The notes: generated by a model from the letters alone, not told the origin. Shown: positions 35,734 to 45,025, counted from the first letter of the stretch. The stretch: DNA of 64,000 nt from Roseivirga sp. UBA6052 (GCA_002427755.1 DIYO01000009.1:995296-1059295); one strand, 5' to 3'. Program-made: numbers and translations.

Positions 35734-36916
35734 GTTTGTCATTGCCTTGGTGGTTCTGTTGGGTATTTATATAGCCTATGAACTCAATAAACCTCAGCCC
35801 GAAGATTGGTCAATTACTTACTACCATCAATCTACTGAACCTTTTGGCGCGCAGGCTTTAGAAGCACTAATGGCTCCTCTTTTTGATGATGAAATTGAAC
35901 ACGTGTATAAAAGTGTTTATGAAATTTATGTGGAGGATAGTTTAGATGCCAATAGTCTAATTATTGCCAACGCAATAGGCTTTGGTAAAGAAGATACTGA
36001 CCTTTTATTAGAACAAGTTGCCTCTGGAAAGACGGTCTTTTTGAGCGCTTTGGCATTTGGAGGAGTGTTGGCCGATACATTCGATTTACAAACCAGTTTT
36101 GAAGACCCAATAGGTATAAAAACACCAGAACAGGTAGAATCTGATCTTGCCGGGGAGACCAAGGTACAAATTACATTCAATGAGGGAGCCAAGAGTTTTT
36201 TAGTTGACTACCCCAATTTAGGAGCGACTAGTTCATTCGAACCCAAAGCGTCTGATAGTTTGGAAGTTTTGGCTACTAATGACGAAAATCGACCGGTGTT
36301 GGTCAGATATCAAAACAATGGTCAATTGATAATGGGCACGCTACCCTTGGCTTTCACCAATTACTTCACATTATTAGAAGAGACTACGAGCTTTACAGAA
36401 GCACAGCTATTGCTTATTCCACAAGATGAACCTCTTGTAAGAAATCAATATTATCAACTAGGAAGATTAGAATCGGATACTCCTTTAAGGGTATTACTCT
36501 CTAACCAATCTTTGCGTTGGGCTACCTATATTTTGTTAGTCGCAATCTTGATTTTCTTTGTTTTTCAATCAAAAAGGCAACAAAGAATCATACCGATTAT
36601 TACACCCCTAGCCAACCTGACACTTGAGTTTGTTCAAACTTTAGGCAGGCTGTATTACAAGCAAAGCAACCATAACAACCTAAGCCATAAGCGCGTGTTG
36701 TATTGGAAAGAATTTGTGAGAACACATTACAACTTGAACACGCAATATCTAAACGAAGATTTTATAAATGAGCTGAGTAGAAAGTCGGGTAAGAACGAAG
36801 CCACGGTAGCATCACTAGTAGGTTTGGTGAATACAATAGAGAATCAGAACGAAATTTCGGATTCGATACTGCTCAAATTTGAAAAGAACTTAAATGAATT
36901 CTATGGAATCGAATGA
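35720..36916 (+). CDS. DUF4350-containing membrane protein
   Basis: A 398-residue protein: an N-terminal helix (KFVIALVVLLGIYIAYEL), a large outside domain with the DUF4350 pattern (YYHQSTEPFGAQALEALMAPLFDD, GKTVFLSALAFGG, GQLIMGTLPLAFTNYFTL), a second helix (WATYILLVAILIFFVFQ) and a basic C-terminal region (residues 288-398). It sits between DUF4129 and MoxR genes. The function of the whole set in Bacteroidota is not known; in other bacteria MoxR-DUF58 systems assist complex assembly. Confidence 0.8.
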   Translation: MGDRKFVIALVVLLGIYIAYELNKPQPEDWSITYYHQSTEPFGAQALEALMAPLFDDEIEHVYKSVYEIYVEDSLDANSLIIANAIGFGKEDTDLLLEQVASGKTVFLSALAFGGVLADTFDLQTSFEDPIGIKTPEQVESDLAGETKVQITFNEGAKSFLVDYPNLGATSSFEPKASDSLEVLATNDENRPVLVRYQNNGQLIMGTLPLAFTNYFTLLEETTSFTEAQLLLIPQDEPLVRNQYYQLGRLESDTPLRVLLSNQSLRWATYILLVAILIFFVFQSKRQQRIIPIITPLANLTLEFVQTLGRLYYKQSNHNNLSHKRVLYWKEFVRTHYNLNTQYLNEDFINELSRKSGKNEATVASLVGLVNTIENQNEISDSILLKFEKNLNEFYGIE

Positions 36917-37898
36917 CAATGAATTGACTAACGAAAGTTTCGAAAATAGAATAGACCTTTCTCAATTAAAGGAAGGGGTTGAGAAGATTAAAGCTGAAGT
37001 GGCTAAAGTAATTGTTGGCCAAGAGAAGATGGTGGATTTGATCTTGACCGCCATTTTAGCCGATGGACATATTTTATTAGAAGGTGTACCGGGAGTGGCA
37101 AAGACGCTCGCGTCTAAATTGGTGTCCAAATCGTTGGCAGTAGATTATTCAAGAGTACAATTTACTCCTGATCTTATGCCTTCAGATGTCTTAGGAACTA
37201 GCGTTTTCAACTTAAAGACTTCAGAGTTCGAGTTTAAGAAAGGACCAATCTTTTCCAATGTAGTTTTGATTGACGAAATCAACAGGGCGCCTGCTAAGAC
37301 ACAAGCAGCCTTGTTTGAAGTGATGGAGGAAAGGCAAGTAACCATAGACGGAAATCGTTATGAAATGGAAGCGCCATATATTGTGCTGGCTACTCAGAAC
37401 CCCATTGAGCAAGAAGGAACATATAGGTTACCCGAAGCACAGCTCGATCGGTTTTTATTCAAGATAGAAATTGACTATCCTACACTCGAGAATGAGATTG
37501 AAATACTGGTAAGGGAATCAAGCAGAGCAGGAAAGTCAGTCGATGAAATCTCTTCTGTATTAAGCGGCAAAGATATTCAAGCCTTTAGGGCAGATGTGAA
37601 GAATATTTTGGTTGACGATAAGTTACTGCAGTATATCGCTCAAATTGTTCATCAAACTAGACATGATAATAGCATTTATCTAGGTGCATCTCCTAGGGCT
37701 TCAATCGCGTTGCTGAATGGGTCTAAGGCATTTGCAGCAATCCAAGGAAGAGACTTTGTAACTCCTGACGATATCAAATTTATTGCTCCGGCAGTTCTTA
37801 AACATAGAATTATGCTTACTCCTGAAAAAGAAATGGAGGGTTCAACTGCTGACGATGTCATTAATCAATTGGTGGCTAAAACTGAGGTGCCTCGTTGA
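36894..37898 (+). CDS. MoxR-family AAA ATPase
   Basis: A 334-residue AAA+ ATPase. Walker A is GVPGVAKTLASK (about residue 62), Walker B VVLIDEINRAPAKTQAALFEVMEER, sensor 1 VLATQNPIEQEGTYRLPEAQLDRF and sensor 2 SPRASIALLNGSKAFA. MoxR proteins act as chaperones that activate or insert partner proteins, often DUF58/von Willebrand A proteins. The DUF58 gene follows with a four-base overlap. Confidence 0.95.
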   Translation: MNSMESNDNELTNESFENRIDLSQLKEGVEKIKAEVAKVIVGQEKMVDLILTAILADGHILLEGVPGVAKTLASKLVSKSLAVDYSRVQFTPDLMPSDVLGTSVFNLKTSEFEFKKGPIFSNVVLIDEINRAPAKTQAALFEVMEERQVTIDGNRYEMEAPYIVLATQNPIEQEGTYRLPEAQLDRFLFKIEIDYPTLENEIEILVRESSRAGKSVDEISSVLSGKDIQAFRADVKNILVDDKLLQYIAQIVHQTRHDNSIYLGASPRASIALLNGSKAFAAIQGRDFVTPDDIKFIAPAVLKHRIMLTPEKEMEGSTADDVINQLVAKTEVPR

Positions 37899-39229
37899 GA
37901 AAATTCTTTAGGTCATATTATCTAACCAACAGATTTTATCAGGCATTAGGAGGTGTGATTGCCTTGTTCTTACTGTCTTATGGTATTCCCTCATTATTCC
38001 CTTTTGCGGAAATTGCTACCTATATCTTAATGGTTGCCGTAGTGGGTGATTCACTTGCTCTTTTTATTAAAAACCGTTTAATCTCAGCGGAGCGCAGTAC
38101 AGCTGAGAAATTTTCAAACGGAGATGAAAATGCTGTCAAGATTGTTGTTGAGAGCACTTATAATTTCCCTGTACATATCACATTAATAGATGAGCTGCCA
38201 GAGCAGTTTCAAATGCGTGATCAGTCGTTCGAGGCTAAGCTTGAGCCTTTTAGCCCAATAACTTTCAATTATAATTTGAGGCCCGTTAAACGAGGCGTTT
38301 ATGAGTTCGGTGTGATGAATGTATTTGTGAGTTCAAGACTGGGTTTGGTACAAAGAAGGTATGAGGAAGGCAAGAATGCCGAAGTAGCTGTATATCCTTC
38401 TTTTGTTCAAATGCGAAAGTATGAGCTATTGGCCATTTCGAATCAGCTAAAAGAATTTGGCATTAAGAAGATTCGGAGAATAGGGAATAACATGGAATTT
38501 GAGCAGATCAAGAACTATGTAAGTGGCGATGATTATCGTAAAGTGAACTGGAAGGCCACCGCACGTAAGAACCATCTAATGGTTAATCAGTATCAAGAGG
38601 AGAAGTCTCAGCACGTTTACAGTGCGATTGATAAAGGTCGAATGATGCAGCAACCTTTTGAAGGATTGAGTTTGCTAGACTATGCCATAAATGCGTCTTT
38701 GGCAATAAGTAATATTGCACTCAAGAAAGGCGATAAAGCTGGTGTCGTTACCTTTCAACAGAAGGTCAATTCTGTATTACCTTCTTCTTCAAGAAACATG
38801 CAGCTCAATCTTATTCTCGAGCACTTGTACAAACAGAAAACGGCTTATAAAGAGTCTGATTTTGGTAGGCTATATGCCACATTAAGAAGAAAGGTGAATC
38901 AGCGTTCGTTGATTTTACTTTACACAAATTTTGAATCGCTTTCCTCGATGCAGCGGCAGCTCAGCTCTTTACAGAAGATTGCAAGGCAGCATTTACTAGT
39001 TTGCATTTTCTTTGAGAATACTGAAGTGGACGAATTGATTCATTCACCTGCTAAAGATTTAGAAGAGGTCTATACCAAAGGGATAGCCGAGCAATTGGTT
39101 TATGAAAAGAAGCTGATTGTAAAAGAATTGAAGGCTCATGGTATTCAGACTGTACTTACTAGGCCTCAAGATCTAACCGTGAATACTATCAATAAATACT
39201 TAGAACTTAAATCTAGAGGGTTAATCTAA
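37895..39229 (+). CDS. DUF58-domain protein
   Basis: A 444-residue protein with an N-terminal membrane hairpin (residues 15-58, YQALGGVIALFLLSYGIP...ILMVAVVGDSLALF), a beta-sandwich outer part, and the DUF58 signature KNYVSGDDYRKVNWKATARKNHLMVNQYQEEKSQHVY, followed by a von Willebrand A-like fold. Start: TTG at 37895, overlapping the MoxR stop; no in-frame ATG is available there. It is the expected partner of the MoxR ATPase. Confidence 0.88.
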   Translation: MRKFFRSYYLTNRFYQALGGVIALFLLSYGIPSLFPFAEIATYILMVAVVGDSLALFIKNRLISAERSTAEKFSNGDENAVKIVVESTYNFPVHITLIDELPEQFQMRDQSFEAKLEPFSPITFNYNLRPVKRGVYEFGVMNVFVSSRLGLVQRRYEEGKNAEVAVYPSFVQMRKYELLAISNQLKEFGIKKIRRIGNNMEFEQIKNYVSGDDYRKVNWKATARKNHLMVNQYQEEKSQHVYSAIDKGRMMQQPFEGLSLLDYAINASLAISNIALKKGDKAGVVTFQQKVNSVLPSSSRNMQLNLILEHLYKQKTAYKESDFGRLYATLRRKVNQRSLILLYTNFESLSSMQRQLSSLQKIARQHLLVCIFFENTEVDELIHSPAKDLEEVYTKGIAEQLVYEKKLIVKELKAHGIQTVLTRPQDLTVNTINKYLELKSRGLI

Positions 39230-39619
39230 ATGAAAAAGAAGCTATTCTTTGCAGCAACGGTTGCTTTCATAACCGCAATTCTAATCAATGTATTTACGCA
39301 GCCGGGTTTAAATGATTTTGAGACAACATTTACTGAGGTGGCTAAGGTCCGAAACGATAACAATACTGGGCCAGTACAGAGGGTTTACATTGTTACAGTT
39401 GACCAAATTAACCAAGACGAAATGGAGCGTTATGGCCAGTTGATGCCTTACTCTAAACTGGGAAATACTAAAGTTTTCTTCTTTGATCAGTCAAAACCTT
39501 TTCCTGAAGTTGCTCAATTGGGTGATCTTAATTTTGACTCAACCTTCAATGAGTTATGTTTAGCCAAGTACGAAAAGCGCTTTGGTTCAGAAGGTCTGTT
39601 TCCAAACCCTTTTAAATAA
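39230..39619 (+). CDS. Unknown protein at the end of the MoxR/DUF58 operon
   Basis: A 129-residue protein with an N-terminal helix (KKLFFAATVAFITAILINVF) that acts as signal anchor, then a small soluble domain (VQRVYIVTVDQINQDEMERYGQLMPYSKLGNTKVFFFDQS). No family is recognised. It starts one base after the DUF58 stop, so it belongs to that operon and its product probably faces the periplasm. Confidence 0.7.
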   Translation: MKKKLFFAATVAFITAILINVFTQPGLNDFETTFTEVAKVRNDNNTGPVQRVYIVTVDQINQDEMERYGQLMPYSKLGNTKVFFFDQSKPFPEVAQLGDLNFDSTFNELCLAKYEKRFGSEGLFPNPFK

Positions 39620-39757
39620 TCTTATTTTTTCTGGACTCCTTAGTAGGGTAAGTGCTTCATTAAGAGTACCATATACAGAATTCACCTGAAAACAGTTCGT
39701 AGTTAGTTTAATTAGGTTAGTAAAAGTTTAGAGGACATTTTATTTTAATGACCCAGC

Positions 39758-39793
39758 AAAAAGCCCTTCCACATATGGTGAGAAGGGCTTTTT
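39758..39793. terminator. Bidirectional intrinsic terminator
   Basis: AAAAAGCCCTTC pairs perfectly with GAAGGGCTTTTT (12 pairs). T runs flank it on either strand, and the genes on the two sides converge here (MoxR operon from the left, arginase-like gene from the right). Confidence 0.9.
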
Positions 39794-39865
39794 CATTTAT
39801 ATCCTTTTTGTTCCTGAACCTGTCGAAAGGTCTGCTAAGTAGCTTTTGTACTCACTTCTTTTTGA

Positions 39866-39948
39866 CGTCATTCTGAACTAGTTTCAGAATCTATCGATTC
39901 GATTTCCGAAAACGATTAAGAAGACCCTGAAACAAGTTCAGGGTGACG
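39866..39948. repeat. REP-like paired palindrome in a gene gap
   Basis: Two 27-base arms (39866-39892 and 39922-39948) are inverted copies of each other with five mismatches. Each arm is itself a small hairpin (TTCTGAA/TTCAGAA and CCCTGAA/TTCAGGG). The differences are paired, so both hairpins remain intact. Such elements are scattered in intergenic sites of many Bacteroidota chromosomes. Confidence 0.6.
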
Positions 39949-39954
39949 AGTTAA

Positions 39955-41091
39955 TTAGATCAACTTCCCTTGTGCCTTTATCCAGCGTTCGGGGAAATCG
40001 CCATGAGTGGCTTGGGTATAGTCTTCATAACTACATGGTATATAGGCTCGGTCTAAAAAGCCTTCTCCATAGTTTACAAGCATCCACCATTTTTCACTCA
40101 GTTTACTTTTATAGAAAGTCATGGTGTCTTCTGTGCCTTCGAAGCTTACCGTGTATTTTGTATAGTTGTCAGAATTAAATTGTCCTGTGTCTTTTCTGTT
40201 GTAAAAGCCTTCGACAAAGTACCAGAGCATGGTTGCACAAACCTGTGCTGTCTTCATATGCTGATCGTCTAGACTCGGATTGTATTCACTCAAACTGAGA
40301 GAACTCATTTTCTCATTCATCCCAGCATACCACATGGCTTGACAGGCTTCTTCACCAGTGAGTCCAAATGGTTGTGCATCGGTATTGGCTGGAGCATCTG
40401 CACTTCTTATCGCTGTAATGTCAAATGCCATCATATGGGCCATTCGAATCACTGGTTCAGCTTCTTGGAATCCGTCACGCAATTCACCAAGTCTAATCGC
40501 TTCAAAGTAGAGCTTGTCTAATGCCGATAAGGCTGCAGCTTCAACCAAATAGCTTTGATGACCCAAATGGTTATAGCTGAACATGAAGTTGGGTTTGTGT
40601 GTGATTAATCGCGAGAGAAAAGTCTCATTATGATCACCTGAAATTTCAACATCTAGTTTAGCGTCTACATTGAGCACGGAGATTTCTTCGTCTTTGGATT
40701 CATAAGCTAAATATTGTCCCATGGCCAAATCATGAGTGCCGCCAATAATCAAAGGAATAATCTTAGCAGCTACCAAATGCTCAACTACTTCTTTTAATCT
40801 AGCAATGGTGTCTTCATAGCTTTCACCGTTTTGCATGTTGCCCAAATCAGCGATGCGGTAGTTATTGCTACTTCGTTTAAGGGCGTAAAATTTCTTCCTG
40901 ATTTGATCAGCACCTTCACTTGAACCAAGATTTACCTTTGTTCCTCTATTCTCTGTCAATCCCACAATGGCCATATCAATTTTCGACATGTCTAGGGCTT
41001 CGTCAGTTAAGGATTGAATGCTATTTCCAAGTGCAGATTGGGTGAGGCCTTCGACTTGCTCTGGAGCCTTAAAGAAGAGTTTGAGGTTCAT
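39955..41091 (-). CDS. Arginase/agmatinase-fold protein with altered metal site
   Basis: A 378-residue protein with the arginase fold: GGTHD (H120, D121), the second metal motif as NVDAKLDV (D143, K145, D147) and the third as MAFDITAIRSADAP (D224, T226). In active arginases the second motif is D-A-H-x-D and the third D-x-D, so one His and one Asp are replaced here. The protein may use fewer metals, have a different activity, or be a non-enzymatic relative. It might be annotated as formimidoylglutamase by homology; I do not claim it. Start at ATG 41091 gives a normal N terminus (NLKLFFKAPE). Confidence 0.75.
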   Translation of the reverse strand: MNLKLFFKAPEQVEGLTQSALGNSIQSLTDEALDMSKIDMAIVGLTENRGTKVNLGSSEGADQIRKKFYALKRSSNNYRIADLGNMQNGESYEDTIARLKEVVEHLVAAKIIPLIIGGTHDLAMGQYLAYESKDEEISVLNVDAKLDVEISGDHNETFLSRLITHKPNFMFSYNHLGHQSYLVEAAALSALDKLYFEAIRLGELRDGFQEAEPVIRMAHMMAFDITAIRSADAPANTDAQPFGLTGEEACQAMWYAGMNEKMSSLSLSEYNPSLDDQHMKTAQVCATMLWYFVEGFYNRKDTGQFNSDNYTKYTVSFEGTEDTMTFYKSKLSEKWWMLVNYGEGFLDRAYIPCSYEDYTQATHGDFPERWIKAQGKLI

Positions 41092-41144
41092 ATACGAATA
41101 TAGTTTAAATGTAAGAAGTGAGAAGACTGATCCGCAAAGAGCCA

Positions 41145-41176
41145 ATAAAAAAAGCCATCCGTTTCCGAATGGCTTT
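41145..41176 (-). terminator. Terminator of nqrF
   Basis: AAAGCCAT pairs with ATGGCTTT (8 pairs, further C-G pairs in the loop); a run of seven T follows on the minus strand. It separates nqrF from the arginase-like gene. Confidence 0.85.
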
Positions 41177-41196
41177 CAATATTATTTAGAGAGTGA

Positions 41197-42501
41197 TTAT
41201 CCTCCGAAGTCGTCAAACGAAACATTTTCGTCTGGCACACCCCAATCATCACACATCTTCAATACAGCTGCATTCATCATTGGAGGTCCACAGAAGTAGA
41301 ATTCAATCTCTTCCGGAGCTTCGTGCTTACTTAGGTATTGATCGATTACCGCTTGGTGCACGAAACCTAAGAAACCATCACCGTCTTTATCATTGATATC
41401 TTTTTTCTCTTTCCAGTTATCTTCTTCCATCGGTTCAGAAAGCACAAGGTGGAAAGAGAAGTTAGGGAATTCCTTTTCGATCTTTTCAAAATCATCTAAG
41501 TAGAATAGCTCTCTCTTAGATCGACCACCGTACCAGTAAGATACCTTTCTACCAGTTTTTAAGGTGTGGAATAGGTGGAATAGGTGAGATCTCATTGGTG
41601 CCATACCAGCACCACCACCAATGTAAAGCATTTCAGCTTCAGTTGGCTTAATGAAGAATTCACCGTAAGGGCCTGAGATGGTTACTTTATCCCCTGGCTT
41701 TCTTGTAAATACATAAGAAGAACAAATACCAGGATTTACATCCATCCACTTGTTGTTTGCTCTATCCCATGGTGGCGTAGCAATACGGATGTTCAACATC
41801 ACGATATTACCTTCTGCAGGGTGGTTAGCCATTGAGTAGGCACGGAAGATTTCTTCCTTGTTTACCATTTGCAGATCCCAAAGACCGAATTTATCCCAGT
41901 CTTCTTTGAACTTGTCCGGACCAGCAGGATCGCTAGGATGCGGCTCAATATTCATATCAGAGAAGTTACAAGTAACAGGAGGGACATCTACCTGGATATA
42001 TCCACCTGCTTCGAAATCTAAGATTTCGCCTTCTGGTAACTTCACTACAAATTCTTTAATGAAAGACGCAACGTTGTAGTTAGAAACTACTTCACATTCC
42101 CACTTCTTAATACCGAAGATTTCTTCCGGAATGTGAATACGCATGTCTTGCTTCACTTTTACCTGACAAGAAAGTCTAACACCTTCTTTTTGCTCAGTTC
42201 TGCTCAAGTGACCAACCTCAGTTGGTAACACATCGCCTCCTCCTTCGTTGATCGTACATTTACACATAGCACATGTACCACCACCACCGCATGCAGATGG
42301 TAAGAATATTTTCTGTCCCGAGAGGGTGTTTAATAGAGTCGTACCTGCTGCAGCTACTACTGGATTAGCTTCATCACCGTTGATAATGATTTTCACATCT
42401 CCGCTTTGCACCAACTTAGATTGAGCATAAAGAAGAATGAGTACTAGCAATAGGATTACTGCTGAGAAGGCTACGATTGACGTAATAATGATAGATGACA
42501 T
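41197..42501 (-). CDS. nqrF: Na+-translocating NADH:quinone reductase subunit F
   Basis: A 434-residue NqrF: an N-terminal membrane helix (residues 4-26), a [2Fe-2S] ferredoxin domain with FLPSACGGGGTCAMCKC and the fourth ligand in LSCQVKV, an FAD domain (RAYSMANHP) and an NADH domain (YIGGGAGMAPMRSH, EFYFCGPPMM). It is the electron entry subunit of the Na+-pumping complex. The other nqr genes are not next to it; hom lies on one side and the arginase-like gene on the other. Confidence 0.96.
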   Translation of the reverse strand: MSSIIITSIVAFSAVILLLVLILLYAQSKLVQSGDVKIIINGDEANPVVAAAGTTLLNTLSGQKIFLPSACGGGGTCAMCKCTINEGGGDVLPTEVGHLSRTEQKEGVRLSCQVKVKQDMRIHIPEEIFGIKKWECEVVSNYNVASFIKEFVVKLPEGEILDFEAGGYIQVDVPPVTCNFSDMNIEPHPSDPAGPDKFKEDWDKFGLWDLQMVNKEEIFRAYSMANHPAEGNIVMLNIRIATPPWDRANNKWMDVNPGICSSYVFTRKPGDKVTISGPYGEFFIKPTEAEMLYIGGGAGMAPMRSHLFHLFHTLKTGRKVSYWYGGRSKRELFYLDDFEKIEKEFPNFSFHLVLSEPMEEDNWKEKKDINDKDGDGFLGFVHQAVIDQYLSKHEAPEEIEFYFCGPPMMNAAVLKMCDDWGVPDENVSFDDFGG

Positions 42502-42560
42502 CTAATAATAGATTTTAAATCAACATTTTAGACCGAAATCATGTCCGATCCATAGGGCTA

Positions 42561-42568
42561 CAAATATA
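42561..42568 (-). promoter_or_regulatory. Probable -7 box of nqrF promoter
   Basis: On the minus strand TATATTTG matches TAnnTTTG, about 60 bases before the nqrF ATG. No -33 box at proper spacing is seen. Confidence 0.45.
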
Positions 42569-42627
42569 TAGTCAAAAGCTTAAATCAGTAAGGAGAATCG
42601 AAAAAAGATATGCAAACGGAAAAGTGC

Positions 42628-43905
42628 CTATAGGCTTATTTTTTCAAGGATTTCTTGACCTTTTCGTAAGTCACTCACTTCCAACTCCAATTCTTCTATA
42701 GAAAGCCTTTGATTTTCTTCTTGATCAAACGTGGGTTGAACGATAATGTTCACGTTCGGATTCTCGCGCCAAGAGGCTTTCAAAAGCCTGCTCAATTTGA
42801 TGTTACCTACCACATATGACTGTTCAAAACAGAAGAATTTACTCTTTAAGCTTTCAAAGTCTTGCAAGTTGATATCCAATGGGCGGTTAAAGCTTACATA
42901 AACTTGAATACTTGGGTCATTGCTAAAAGGAAGTTTGCCCAAATTGTAGTGCTTCTTATACTCATATTGGTAATCATAACTTAAGGCCGAAATATCAGAA
43001 AGTACAGCTGCACCGGTAGGTAAACTACCTGCACCTTTACCAATAAAAAGTTGTTCATCGCAGAATTCGCCAGTTAAGCTAACGGCATTGAATTCGTTTT
43101 GAATACCCGCTAAAGACTCCTCAGCTTTGATGAACTGAGGGATAACGAAACCATAGACTTGACCTTCTGACTTAACCGCTTTAGCCACTAGCTTTATCTG
43201 CAATTCTTTATCTCTGGCATATTCTAAGTCACTAGGTTTAAGTCGATCGATCCCCAAATTGACAATTTGACTTGGCGGAACATGAATACCAAAAGCATGG
43301 GTAAGCAGTATGCTGAGTTTGAATTTAGCATCATAACCCTGTACGTCTAGCCTAGGGTCACTTTCTGCGAAACCTAATGCTTGTGCCTGATCCAAAGCAG
43401 TTTCATAATCTATATTTTCTTCGAAGATCTTAGTCAGTATGTAATTGGTGGAGCCATTGAAAATCCCTTTGAGCTCATTAAGAGGCTCGTGTCCGAAATA
43501 CTCTTCTAAGGTTCTAATGATAGGTATACTTCCACAAACAGCACCTTCATATAATATCGCTCTACCAGTTTCCTTTTGTAATTCAACCAGATACTCAAGA
43601 TTTTCAGCTACCATTTTTTTATTAGCGGTAACCACTGACTTTCCATTTTTCAAAGCTTGTGTTACAATGTCCAGTGCAACATCAGCATCATCTATTAACT
43701 CAACAACAACATCAATGTGAGCGTCATTTAATATATCTGATGGAACGACCGTGAAAAAGGAATCATCTAACTGTCGAGGCTTATCTGGGTTTTTAATGCA
43801 AATCTTAGTGACTTCGCCAGAAAAGTTTTTGGAATTATTAATCGTCTCGTAAAGTCCTTGACCTACGCAACCAAAGCCAAATAGGCCAATATTAATGTGT
43901 TTCAT
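42628..43905 (-). CDS. hom: Homoserine dehydrogenase
   Basis: A 425-residue enzyme that reduces aspartate semialdehyde to homoserine. It begins with a Rossmann motif (IGLFGFGCVGQGLYE), has the catalytic core VTANKKMVAENLEYL, KGIFNGSTNYILTKI and GFAESDPRLDVQGYDAKFKLSIL with its conserved Asp and Lys, and a C-terminal region with no typical ACT. It is monofunctional, without an aspartokinase domain. It overlaps the end of metX by 14 bases, so both are under the upstream SAM riboswitch. Confidence 0.94.
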   Translation of the reverse strand: MKHINIGLFGFGCVGQGLYETINNSKNFSGEVTKICIKNPDKPRQLDDSFFTVVPSDILNDAHIDVVVELIDDADVALDIVTQALKNGKSVVTANKKMVAENLEYLVELQKETGRAILYEGAVCGSIPIIRTLEEYFGHEPLNELKGIFNGSTNYILTKIFEENIDYETALDQAQALGFAESDPRLDVQGYDAKFKLSILLTHAFGIHVPPSQIVNLGIDRLKPSDLEYARDKELQIKLVAKAVKSEGQVYGFVIPQFIKAEESLAGIQNEFNAVSLTGEFCDEQLFIGKGAGSLPTGAAVLSDISALSYDYQYEYKKHYNLGKLPFSNDPSIQVYVSFNRPLDINLQDFESLKSKFFCFEQSYVVGNIKLSRLLKASWRENPNVNIIVQPTFDQEENQRLSIEELELEVSDLRKGQEILEKISL

Positions 43906-44977
43906 TTTGAGATTTTTTGAGGAAGTTGTTGATCAATTCGCTGATTTTGGCTGCTTCAATCAAGAAGCCGTCATGACCGTATTTAGAAGGAACAAATGCT
44001 AGTCTGGAATTTTGAATGTGTCTAGCGAGAATCCTTTGTTCTTCTGCCGTAAAAAGCTGGTCTCCTTCTATACCTAAGACCAAGGTCTTTGCAGAGATCT
44101 TCCCTAGCGCATTGGCTATACCATCTCTGTTTCTTCCTACATGGTGAGTATCCATGGCTTTATTCAAAACATAATAAGTATTTGCATCAAAACGCTTACT
44201 AAGCTTCATGCCTTGATAGCGCTGATAGCTTTCAGCCTTGTAGTTAGAAAGTTTAGTTTCAGAAGACTCTTCTTGGCCTTCGTTATACGTTTGATGCGTG
44301 CGATAGCTCAACATGGCGATGGCTCTTGCAGCTTCTAGACCTTTCCATCCTCCTTTTGGCGAACTAGAATAGAAAGAAGGGTCAGCTTCAATTGCCATAC
44401 GCTGCGCTGTGCGTACTGCAATACCCCAAGGCGAACTTTGTGCCGCAGAGGCTACTACTGTGATATGCTCAAAAAGCTCTGGATTGATGATTGCCCATTC
44501 TAAAATTTGTTGAGCGCCCATTGAACCACCAAGGCCCAAATGAATTTTATCTATACCGAGATAGTTTTTAAGCAATTCATGAGCTTGTACCATATCTCTA
44601 ATAGTAAGATTCGGAAAACTTCTTAAATAGCGATCTCCATTCAGAGGATTAAAATCTTTTGGTCCACTAGAACCATAGCAAGAGCCTAAGACATTGGCAC
44701 AAATAATAAAATGCTGATCTGGATTAATTAGATCATTCTCACCAACGAGGCCCGGCCACCATTCCAAAGGATTAGAGCTAGCGGTGAGTGCGTGGCAGAT
44801 CCAAATCACATTGCTGGCATCGGCATTAAGTTCTCCAAATGTTTGGAAGGCTATACGTGGTTCAAAAAGAGTTTCTCCACTTTCTAATAGAAGTGGCTCT
44901 GAAGGATAGAAATACTGAATTTCTGATAACGATGAATGGGTTGTCTCACTTTGAGACAATGTTTTTATAGACGACAT
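43892..44977 (-). CDS. metX: Homoserine O-acetyltransferase
   Basis: A 361-residue alpha/beta-hydrolase acyltransferase for methionine synthesis. The oxyanion region is VIWICHALTASSNPLEWWPGLVG, the nucleophile elbow HLGLGGSMGAQQILEW (Ser in GGSMGA), and the catalytic His/Asp are in SKYGHDGFLIE and GIEGDQLFT. The Bacteroidota form uses acetyl-CoA. It lies downstream of an S-box riboswitch and a Cys/Met-rich leader ORF. Confidence 0.94.
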   Translation of the reverse strand: MSSIKTLSQSETTHSSLSEIQYFYPSEPLLLESGETLFEPRIAFQTFGELNADASNVIWICHALTASSNPLEWWPGLVGENDLINPDQHFIICANVLGSCYGSSGPKDFNPLNGDRYLRSFPNLTIRDMVQAHELLKNYLGIDKIHLGLGGSMGAQQILEWAIINPELFEHITVVASAAQSSPWGIAVRTAQRMAIEADPSFYSSSPKGGWKGLEAARAIAMLSYRTHQTYNEGQEESSETKLSNYKAESYQRYQGMKLSKRFDANTYYVLNKAMDTHHVGRNRDGIANALGKISAKTLVLGIEGDQLFTAEEQRILARHIQNSRLAFVPSKYGHDGFLIEAAKISELINNFLKKSQNETH

Positions 44978-45025
44978 GATTGTTGCTGTTTTAATTGAAA
45001 AAAGGAAAAAAAGGTATGGCTTAGC

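Larger units (their letters stand above)
39620..39954. other. 335-base gap: terminator and REP-like repeat
   Basis: This gap holds no gene. It contains the terminator at 39758-39793, a short CCTGAACCTGTCGAAAGG segment (39813-39830) and the palindromic repeat at 39866-39948. Confidence 0.7.

Noticed and set aside
44978..45025. Strong intrinsic terminator in the metX leader
   Set aside because: Only a 5-pair GTATG/CATAC stem with T7 is found; too weak to be listed as a feature of its own.
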